Shown: positions 19,101-26,422 of the stretch, piece by piece
Layout: each line of letters opens with the position of its first letter
Position numbering within the stretch: the stretch's first letter is position 1
Assembly (NCBI GenBank): GCA_012959275.1
Contig: DUDM01000013.1
Location: 1 to 32,838, forward strand
Origin: Candidatus Poseidoniales archaeon
GTDB taxonomy: Archaea > Thermoplasmatota > Poseidoniia > Poseidoniales > Poseidoniaceae
Direction of reading: 5' to 3'
Length of the DNA: 32,838 nucleotides
Translations under genes and position numbers: made by a program
The notes under the pieces: model-generated
The model's input: only the letters and a program-made list of their open reading frames with translations
Told to the model about the DNA's origin: nothing
Database searches by the model: none

Positions 19101-20768
19101 AAGTGATTTTACAAGTGCACCTTGGGGTTGTTGGCGCTGGGCAATCTCTGTCAGGTATTCACGAACCATGGCTGCAGCACCTGCTGCGTTTGGCGTTGCC
19201 ATCGAGGTTCCAGTGTACTCCATATACCATTGATTTGACCAAGTGCTTCCCGAGGTATCCTGTGCCTCTTGAGCACGACAGGAACGAACATATCCTCCAG
19301 GAGCAAGTAAATCAGGCTTGATTCGTCCATCATCGGTTGGACCACGGCTTGAACTACTCATGATATCGTTTGGAGCACCGCTGTAGCGAGCCTGATGCAT
19401 CCCCACTGAAATCGCATTCTTGGCGGTAGCAGGAGCACCCACAGTGCCAGAATTAGGACCATCGTTTCCATTTGCAAAAAGGACTGTTAAACCATCTCTC
19501 CCGCTATAATAGCGGTCATAATAATTGGTTCTGTCATCAACATCTTCTGCATCAGTAGTATATTTTCCATAATCACTTGAAGACTTTGAACCCCATGAAT
19601 TAGTATGTGTCCTTGCGCCATTACTGTAGCCTGAATTGAGTAAAGTGTTGATGCTCGCAGAATACATATTTCCTGAAGCATCGTGTTCCATTGCCTGAAA
19701 ATACAATTCCGCTGCTGGGACAACGCCTGCATAACCTCCTTGTGAGCCATCGCCAAGCACGGAACAAGCAACATGGGTTCCATGTCCAGAATCAGTATCG
19801 GCGGTCGAACTATCACCCACCATATCCACCGTCTGAATAATTCGTGTGCCAAAATCACCATGGTCATCATCTATTCCAGTATCCGCAATCCCCACAATTT
19901 GACCTGAACCATCCAAGTCTGAAGTAAACCAAGTGGACATGGTGTTTGCATTCATGTGAGAACGAGATTGATCATTCCAAATTCCAAAGACAGGAGGTTG
20001 ACGAATCCATGCAATAGCAGGGTCCTGCGATAATTCTGCGAGTGAATCAATCGGCATCATGCCTTGCCAACGCCCTTCAGCGTGCCACCATGCATCATCG
20101 AGAAGGACCCTTGCACTATATCCAATATCTCCGCCAATTCTCTTTCCACTGATATCAGTGAGAACGAAATCTGATGAAATCACTTCATTTGCATCATCTC
20201 TCCATGCCTCGATTCTAACTTCAATGGTTTCATTTGAAAACAACAATGAATCATCTACAACCATCGCTGCAGGTACATGATGTATGGCTACAACTTCTGG
20301 AAGTAATTCTGCCTGAGCAAGAGCGAGTTTGGTTCCTTGTAATAGATAGCCAGAAGGTGAAATATATTCCCTGACCAATAAACCGCTGATATCGGAAAGG
20401 TTTGCCCTTGCAATATCCAATGCGACATCGCTCGAAACTAATGCCAAGCCGAGGTCACCTCTTGGCACAGTTGCCCATTCTGCTAATTCAATGCTAAGAC
20501 TCAGTCCATCCACACTAAAATCACCTAAACGGCTCTCTGCTATTTCTGGTCGCCTGAAGGTAATTTCTTCCCAAGAGGCTTCCAAACTTCCTCTTGCATC
20601 GAAGATTTTATTTTCATCAATCGAAAAATATAGTCGCTCAGGCTCACTGTTTTCTAAGTTTACATCCACTTCTGATGGAATGTCATCTGGAATGGCGAGG
20701 CTTGTAAATCCAGCCAGCAAGAATAGCACTAGCATCGATAGGCTGGTAGCCTGACGAGTCCTCATCAA
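16200..20768 (-). CDS. Subtilisin-like (S8) serine protease with CARDB/NEW3-like repeats, one C-terminal TM and cytoplasmic Cys/His zinc-finger (RING-like)
   Basis: Triad motifs IVGIADTGIDDDHGD, GHGTHVACSVLG, GTSMATPNAAGAAAM; CARDB-like VGDDVTISAQIQNFGNVQINDLEV; TM VVIWSSFVVIIIGLILIAFII; tail CWSCMKDISSEPALACPGCGARYHSKEHGCGVENLQKCRGC. Start is TTG at 20768 or ATG at 20765. Confidence 0.9.
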   Translation of the reverse strand: MMRTRQATSLSMLVLFLLAGFTSLAIPDDIPSEVDVNLENSEPERLYFSIDENKIFDARGSLEASWEEITFRRPEIAESRLGDFSVDGLSLSIELAEWATVPRGDLGLALVSSDVALDIARANLSDISGLLVREYISPSGYLLQGTKLALAQAELLPEVVAIHHVPAAMVVDDSLLFSNETIEVRIEAWRDDANEVISSDFVLTDISGKRIGGDIGYSARVLLDDAWWHAEGRWQGMMPIDSLAELSQDPAIAWIRQPPVFGIWNDQSRSHMNANTMSTWFTSDLDGSGQIVGIADTGIDDDHGDFGTRIIQTVDMVGDSSTADTDSGHGTHVACSVLGDGSQGGYAGVVPAAELYFQAMEHDASGNMYSASINTLLNSGYSNGARTHTNSWGSKSSSDYGKYTTDAEDVDDRTNYYDRYYSGRDGLTVLFANGNDGPNSGTVGAPATAKNAISVGMHQARYSGAPNDIMSSSSRGPTDDGRIKPDLLAPGGYVRSCRAQEAQDTSGSTWSNQWYMEYTGTSMATPNAAGAAAMVREYLTEIAQRQQPQGALVKSLLILGAEDSGSSRDIPNNDEGWGRINLRNTLAPNAGRGIWVDDRSVVSSSGSVKTYSFNITTGNVAFKSSLVWSDERGSRFSNGAQLVNDLNLEVESPDGTIYRGNDFFNGRSTTGGAWDDLNNVEVVLIDQAQSGIWTVRIKDHSHGGSRSQPYALSISGVGVNDLRPDASPVQDSVSINIPIPQVGDDVTISAQIQNFGNVQINDLEVKAVADAVDLATYTIDLGPGESKGLSWPWTPTQAGERTIVIRADPNDLIDEIEENNNHITTIIEVTAPGVKVESAMSTVIVEDPTHSVSTWQVDLTNTALLETNASLTTDTVYRQSDGADFSEWFIGSSGSNFSLEGKGSASVNITLVHPSPPDPGTYILPLLGIDVDNGITYPFDLTLEVLEIPDLVFNLDSQSIAVSPEQPTPLIIGVENQGNSAQGWNLFIQPPSGWQAGFDDLGSRPGAPSGSTGAIPKNNVREIGITIIPPTAMVAAGSQLQLDILAISQSNNSRMWNLSIDLVVETVENASITLESTLGTLRPDSSLNLQFTVFNSGNSLLSLFPTAELPGGWSLSSAMQTMQVSPGQSENWLVSIEGNGNAVGGVFKLHLTGISNRFTWEGELDVLALAEPTLQFANIEIDGKTWEHPLGPGSHPLGKEFNFTWYLINEGEGSWQPTVSISADQGVISDCTNPGTLEADEVTEITCSVFLTSDLTPGSQPKLVLTLNGDGISRESTISMYVEEIRRISWSDVKTPTLETGEEATIEVQLWNDGNIALSHRLQIGERPDGWSINFDGSNLIQIEPGQAQTIRLRIIANKPGTEMVILSLSEADAVDGNEHGIELTAEGEVITDSTASGSSVVIWSSFVVIIIGLILIAFIITQRKPTAANLTSIPKQIESPAFVPVVAPVAAPAAEAFSANTESVSAVAVQCWSCMKDISSEPALACPGCGARYHSKEHGCGVENLQKCRGCQSPVSGFVKG

Positions 20769-20828
20769 GGATTGTCGGACCGCGGAACGGATTTGAACCC
20801 ATTCCCTTCAGAACCCCTTCCCAAATGC

Positions 20829-20845
20829 GCTACCTATGGTAGCGG
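20829..20845. other. Perfect hairpin cgctacc-tat-ggtagcg in the intergenic region
   Basis: 7 bp stem, 3 nt loop, upstream of the protease gene and next to a T-arm-like sequence. Confidence 0.4.
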
Positions 20846-20943
20846 TTGTCGCAAACAGACAAAATCACAACAATTTTTCTCCAAAAAAACTTCATTAACT
20901 GTTGCCATTAAATGAATAAAATATTGCTTAACAATCCCCGCGG

Positions 20944-20960
20944 CAGCCATTTTGTGGCTG
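20944..20960 (-). terminator. Candidate stem-loop downstream of the 215 aa protein gene
   Basis: cagcca-ttttg-tggctg, 6 bp stem, about 60 bp past the stop at 21020. Confidence 0.3.
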
Positions 20961-21019
20961 AAAGTAAGGTCCAATCACAAATTTGGTGAGAAAGGAATTG
21001 ATGCAACAATAATTGGAAA

Positions 21020-21667
21020 TTAGAATAATATCCAGTTTCTACCGGCTTCATCAAAGAAATGTTCTGAAGTCCATTCTCCTACTTGATGGCTAAAAGTTTC
21101 AGAATGCTGACGCCCAGAATCATCTTGCCAAGATAAACTGAGGATGATTGTATATTCATCCCAAACCGTATAACCCTGGACTAATAATTCTAAATCATCC
21201 CCCGAATAACTGCTATGTGATGGTAATTCGCCTTTATGCCATGAAGTTTCAGCGATATTGAATCCTTCTGAATCCTCAAATATTAGAGTCAATGAGATAT
21301 CTTTTATTGTTCGGGAACCGAGGTTATCCACTTGAACCAAGATGACATGCCCGCCTCCTCGTTGAAAGTAAACAGTCTCTACATCTACTGCATCTCGGGG
21401 AATAACCCAATACCAAGTTGCAAATATTGAAAATAATAATAACAAGACAATTGCTGATGCTGCAAAAACTCTGACTGGAGTTATTGATCTACCCAAACGC
21501 AACAGCCTTTCTGCGGCTTGTTGAGCAATTTCATATTCCTCTTCGGTTGCTTCATCGAGAACTTGAATAGAAGCAATTTCAGAATCGTCAGTAACCACTC
21601 GGCCATCTGCGGTGACAACGAAGCCCTCTTCATCATCCCACAATTCCATCGCCTTCTTTCCACTCAT
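21020..21667 (-). CDS. Single-TM protein with acidic N-terminus and predicted extracellular beta domain, unknown function
   Basis: TM VRVFAASAIVLLLLFSIFATWYWVI; SD-like TGAGGTGA before ATG; starts 10 bp after the upstream giant gene. Confidence 0.75.
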   Translation of the reverse strand: MSGKKAMELWDDEEGFVVTADGRVVTDDSEIASIQVLDEATEEEYEIAQQAAERLLRLGRSITPVRVFAASAIVLLLLFSIFATWYWVIPRDAVDVETVYFQRGGGHVILVQVDNLGSRTIKDISLTLIFEDSEGFNIAETSWHKGELPSHSSYSGDDLELLVQGYTVWDEYTIILSLSWQDDSGRQHSETFSHQVGEWTSEHFFDEAGRNWILF

Positions 21668-21677
21668 CTAAATCACC

Positions 21678-24600
21678 TCATAGGAAAGTTGCCACCAGCG
21701 TTAAAATCAAAGAAGTAAATGGTTCGGGAACAATGATGTGAGTAGTACTTGCAGAGCCCCCAGTAAATGCATTAAGAATAGAAAGGTCGCTAACAACACC
21801 ATTGACGCCAATTGTTGATGCTGTTGGAATGATGCCTGTTATTTGGGCATCAAGTAGAACTCCTCGAGCGTCCCATTCTGTGCCGAATAATTCCACTTTC
21901 GCATCTGCAGTTGCAACTATTCTACCACCTGTGATATCATCGATAATGATAATTGGATAAGGACCTACATTATTGATGTGAATTGTAGCACTTTTGAGAT
22001 TTTCACCTGCTATTTCTATCTGCTCTATCCACAAACCTGGTTGAGCTGGAATATTGGTTTGTTTGAGATATATTTTGCTGATTCCTTCCCCTGAAGATGC
22101 AACTTCAACCCCCCAATCCTCTGTCGGTGCGATGACTGTTCTTTTGGCTAAATTTTCCGCTAACATCAGGGTGTCTCCGCGTTGCTCAATTGCCCTTCCT
22201 GTTGATTCTACATAGAGATCCATTGTATCTGTATTGCTGGTATAATCAAGGGTCATTGCGCCTTGGAATTGCATCGGGGAATTGATATCGAATATTTGTT
22301 GCGGGCGCATTGACAAATCCATGAATCCGGGTAAATCTCTCATAAATACAGTAGCAGGCCACCACCTATCCTCCTTCCATCTCAGCATCTGTAGCATCAC
22401 AGCCTCAGCTGAACGAGTTCCTATTCTCAGATGCTCTGGCACTTCAAAGTTAATCAAAAGAATATCACCAATCGTTGCAACCAACGAGGCCTCTGAAGGA
22501 ACATCTTTGACAAAGACCTCAACTCTTTGTTTAACTCGATGATTAATCATCAAGGCCCGAACGTGGTCAAGTCTTTTTCCAAGATTGAAATACATATCCA
22601 CATTGGTTCGAGGAACCGCATAAGCATCATCTGTGCCAATTAACATTCTAACTTCAGCATCCTGAGGCTGAGTTGTGTCAAGGCCATCCAATTCAAACTC
22701 TATATCATATCCATTTAGACCCTTTATTTCAATCCTCAAAGCACTAAGAATCGGTTGCCAATCCTTTACTTTGAGCAGTATTTCCCAAGTAGGGACTTCT
22801 GCATTTCTACTATAATTAAAACGTATTTCTTCGATATTTTGAGGTAGACTAGGAATCCAAGTTCGGATATGCCATGAACGTCTTTCATCAAAGACAAAGC
22901 CATTGGCTGTCAACATCTGTTCATCCATGCGCAACCATTCGTCTTCGGTAATTTCACCATCCATCAAAGTGTCTGCCAAACGAGTAGCATTATCAACACC
23001 GATAATAGTTGAAATTCTGTCAATAAAATCTTGTCGTTCATCTCTGACAAGGATGCCGTCGGCGAGCAGATCTTCCACCGCTTCTTGCTTGCTACTAGTG
23101 AAAATAACCGGTAGTAAGGTGTGATTCCAAGATAATCTACTGTGTCTGGCAATACCCATTCCAATTCCATGCATCCAAGCTGGATCCTCAGCGACCATAT
23201 CTCCTTTTTCAATATCTGCTATGAAACTGAAGTCTTCGCCTGCATTCAGGGAGAGTGAAAGTAGTACGTTTTCATCCTGCCCTTCCCCGCCTGCAAGGTC
23301 AATTGTTAAGGCCTCAAGTAAATCGCTGACTGTCCTTCCAAGTGATACCATGTCGCCGATGAAAAATGCTAATGAAGCGACACCGTCTTGTTCACCTAAT
23401 TGTGGTAATTCCAAACTGCCGCTACTAACTTCACTTGGATAATCGAAGCCTACTGATGCTGGGAGAGGGTCTAGGCGAATTGTAGCATTGAATCCCAAAT
23501 AAGGGTCTGCATGTGAAGATTCATCCCGCAACATAATATCAAGGCGTGAAGAAGATGCTCGCTCAAGAATAACATGCCCATTACCGGCTTGACCGGATGC
23601 TCCTTCGACCTCTGGAGAACTTCTTGACAACTTCGTGATATTGGAAATTCTTCCGGAAAGAGTTGCTTCACCTAGGTCTTTATCGGTAGTAAATAAAATA
23701 TGGTCACCGTTCATCGAAACCGGTTCTGTTGCATTGCTTATCTGTAGGTGTATAGCCCCTATGGGCTCTGATGACGAATATCCCAATTCATCGCCAAGCA
23801 ATATTTCAAAACTCGATGGAAGGGATTCTAAGCGCAGCGCATTCTTCTGCTTTCCTTCTGAAGCGGTGTATGTTATGGTTCCAATGTTGTCATCAGCATC
23901 ATATTTCACATACTCAGTAGTTTGTTCCATGCGGATGTTATTCGGTCTATCAGATATGTGTGCATCTTGCATTTGCCCTTCCAATGAGCCTGAATCATGC
24001 TCCATGTAAATGAAATCCAAAGCGGCTCTTGAAGTTCCATTTATCTCAATAATTCTCACTTCGGTATCAGGGTTATATTGGTGCATTAATCGAGAAATTC
24101 CACTCATTTTTATACTCAAAGCGACTTCAACTAAGGGGATTTCATCCTTTGTTCGGCCAGGGACAGGGTTGAGGTTTCTGTCGGTAGCAAGTAGGAGGTG
24201 GTCTCCTTCCTCAAGAACGGGATGGTCACTTGAAGCCATCTCCAAGCCTAAAGTTCCAATCGATTCAGATACCCTCAATAAGTTTCCACTACCTTTGCTA
24301 ACCCTGCTATACAACTCGACTGACACAGTTCCTCCGCCTTGGCCAGTGCTGTCAAGAATTGCGGCTGGTAATCCATTAACGATAGCACCAATATCGAGGA
24401 CAATTTCTACTATTGTCAATAAGGTGTCATCGAAGAATTGAGAAAATAAATCAAGATTTGGATTGTCATATAATACTCTAATTCCTCCACCAGATGGCAA
24501 TTGAAATGTACCTTGAATAATGAATACTGGCGGTAAATCCTTGAGAATTATTGCCGTTCTACTGCGGTCATCATTTGAGCCATAACGCTTGATATATGCA

Positions 24601-26357
24601 ACGAATTCTACACTCTTGATGCGGTCAGTAGAAATTACACAAACCAAACTATCTGGTGGTGAACCTGGGTTAACAGGTAAGTCCGGGTGGTCACCATTTC
24701 CATCGGCATCACGGGTGAAATTCTTGATTCCGATTATCATAGTCAATTGTGTCGGAACTCGACCTGGCAAATCGTCCGAGTCAGGAGCCATCCCAAGCAT
24801 CGTGAAAATAGCGGCGATTTCCTCTTCACTCATACTTCCAGAAGGTAGGCCCCTCAACCAGATTTCTGCATCCGTAATATTTCCATAAGGTTCGGTTGAA
24901 TCCGGTTCAGTATAGTTTGAACGGTCTTCAAAATAATGCACATACAAATCAGCATCTTCATTACTGAAATACTCTAAGGTATCCAAGGAATTTGCCTGCA
25001 AATTATCATTTCTCAAGATGATGTCGATTTCTTCAGGTAACTTTCTTCGGCCTTCGATTGGATGGGCTGCAGCATCAAGATATGCAACTTCCAAAACCTC
25101 TCGTTCGCCTCCAGAGTCTTTGGCATCAAAGTGAATGTAGCCAATACCTACGCCTAATGCACAGCGATGGGCATGACTTGGTGAATCGTAATCACGCGAA
25201 ATATTGTACCATGGCTCATTAGATACTTCGACTCCGCCTTGACAGGTGGTTTGACGTGGGTTTCCAGAGGTATCGGGATTCTCGATTTCGATTAGATAAG
25301 GAGCAAGGACTTCAGTTATTGACAAGGTCGAACCATCTAGACCTGTACTGAATAATGAAAGAACTACTTCTGCAAGAGTATTGAATGCACCTGTGATGGA
25401 AAAAGTAACCCTTTCGATTCCGACTTTCAGTTCAAAGTCATCAGGAGGTTGGGTAAATCTTGAATCGATGACCAATGCATAAGATTCACCGTCGCTCAAT
25501 AAATTGTAAGCAAATCCCTTCATCAATGAGACTTGCATCGTAGCCATGCTATCCCATAAATCATCGCCGGCATTTATCATCTGAACATTCCAAACAATGG
25601 TTGGCCGAATCCAAATCGCATCGGGGACCGGTAGCAAATCATTTGTCATTTCAACATCCCATGTTTCTCCTTGACCGTCTAATGAAAATCCCTCAACTGT
25701 AATACTAACAAGAATATCATCTTCCTCATCTCCGTCGATATCCATCGAATTTACAAAGGGTCTGAAATCATCTCCAAAAGCAATAATATCTCCAGTAAAT
25801 GAACCATAATCCCACGCCTCATATTGAGGTCCGCCAAATCGGGAGGTGTAATTCAAGTAGAGCACATAACTGTTCAAACCGATTGCCAAAGGGTCGTTAA
25901 AATCATCTGGTAACTCGAATAAAGTGTCGATTAAATTATCGGGAAAACCTGGGGGCTGCGTCTCTGTATCCATTAACAATCGGTAGGGCCTTGGGTGGTC
26001 AGGGGCTGGAGCGGTGGTGTTTCGCATGCTTACTTTGGTTCTGCCTTCGTCTACTTCTGAGAGTGGATCGTTAGAGTTTATTTGCCTCATGTTGGCTTCA
26101 ACATCGCTCATATTGGCCATTGCCATGATTTCTACTTCAGGGGAGTCTGCATCACCTGCTCGCTGCTGGAGGGCGGAATCGAGGGCAGCGAGGACTCCGA
26201 AGTCATCACTTGCTACTTGTAATGTGCTTGCAGCCATACCAACTGGTAAGACCACAGGGATTAGTAAAATTACCACAAACAGCAGTGCTACTTGCCTCGT
26301 ACGCCCCCTTAGGGGGCGTTGTCCGGCAACCACAAGCCGTACATTTGGTACTGTCAT
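21678..26357 (-). CDS. Giant (1559 aa) secreted repeat protein with VPEP-hydrophobic C-terminus, unknown function
   Basis: Arg-rich n-region plus hydrophobic signal segment (RGRTRQVALLFVVILLIPVVLPVGMAAS); recurrent LxxLPxx and GDHxLxxTDxxL elements; C-term VPEPFTSLILTLVATFL. Confidence 0.75.
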   Translation of the reverse strand: MTVPNVRLVVAGQRPLRGRTRQVALLFVVILLIPVVLPVGMAASTLQVASDDFGVLAALDSALQQRAGDADSPEVEIMAMANMSDVEANMRQINSNDPLSEVDEGRTKVSMRNTTAPAPDHPRPYRLLMDTETQPPGFPDNLIDTLFELPDDFNDPLAIGLNSYVLYLNYTSRFGGPQYEAWDYGSFTGDIIAFGDDFRPFVNSMDIDGDEEDDILVSITVEGFSLDGQGETWDVEMTNDLLPVPDAIWIRPTIVWNVQMINAGDDLWDSMATMQVSLMKGFAYNLLSDGESYALVIDSRFTQPPDDFELKVGIERVTFSITGAFNTLAEVVLSLFSTGLDGSTLSITEVLAPYLIEIENPDTSGNPRQTTCQGGVEVSNEPWYNISRDYDSPSHAHRCALGVGIGYIHFDAKDSGGEREVLEVAYLDAAAHPIEGRRKLPEEIDIILRNDNLQANSLDTLEYFSNEDADLYVHYFEDRSNYTEPDSTEPYGNITDAEIWLRGLPSGSMSEEEIAAIFTMLGMAPDSDDLPGRVPTQLTMIIGIKNFTRDADGNGDHPDLPVNPGSPPDSLVCVISTDRIKSVEFVAYIKRYGSNDDRSRTAIILKDLPPVFIIQGTFQLPSGGGIRVLYDNPNLDLFSQFFDDTLLTIVEIVLDIGAIVNGLPAAILDSTGQGGGTVSVELYSRVSKGSGNLLRVSESIGTLGLEMASSDHPVLEEGDHLLLATDRNLNPVPGRTKDEIPLVEVALSIKMSGISRLMHQYNPDTEVRIIEINGTSRAALDFIYMEHDSGSLEGQMQDAHISDRPNNIRMEQTTEYVKYDADDNIGTITYTASEGKQKNALRLESLPSSFEILLGDELGYSSSEPIGAIHLQISNATEPVSMNGDHILFTTDKDLGEATLSGRISNITKLSRSSPEVEGASGQAGNGHVILERASSSRLDIMLRDESSHADPYLGFNATIRLDPLPASVGFDYPSEVSSGSLELPQLGEQDGVASLAFFIGDMVSLGRTVSDLLEALTIDLAGGEGQDENVLLSLSLNAGEDFSFIADIEKGDMVAEDPAWMHGIGMGIARHSRLSWNHTLLPVIFTSSKQEAVEDLLADGILVRDERQDFIDRISTIIGVDNATRLADTLMDGEITEDEWLRMDEQMLTANGFVFDERRSWHIRTWIPSLPQNIEEIRFNYSRNAEVPTWEILLKVKDWQPILSALRIEIKGLNGYDIEFELDGLDTTQPQDAEVRMLIGTDDAYAVPRTNVDMYFNLGKRLDHVRALMINHRVKQRVEVFVKDVPSEASLVATIGDILLINFEVPEHLRIGTRSAEAVMLQMLRWKEDRWWPATVFMRDLPGFMDLSMRPQQIFDINSPMQFQGAMTLDYTSNTDTMDLYVESTGRAIEQRGDTLMLAENLAKRTVIAPTEDWGVEVASSGEGISKIYLKQTNIPAQPGLWIEQIEIAGENLKSATIHINNVGPYPIIIIDDITGGRIVATADAKVELFGTEWDARGVLLDAQITGIIPTASTIGVNGVVSDLSILNAFTGGSASTTHIIVPEPFTSLILTLVATFL

Positions 26358-26422
26358 TGCTAACGGTGGCGTACTCGTTGACCTTCAACCATTGGGTCGT
26401 ACGAGTGATAAAAGTGATGAGT

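Noticed and set aside
20776-20850. Functional canonical tRNA
   Set aside because: T-arm-like box present, but anticodon stem and acceptor stem do not pair in any register I tried; kept only as a tRNA-like finding.
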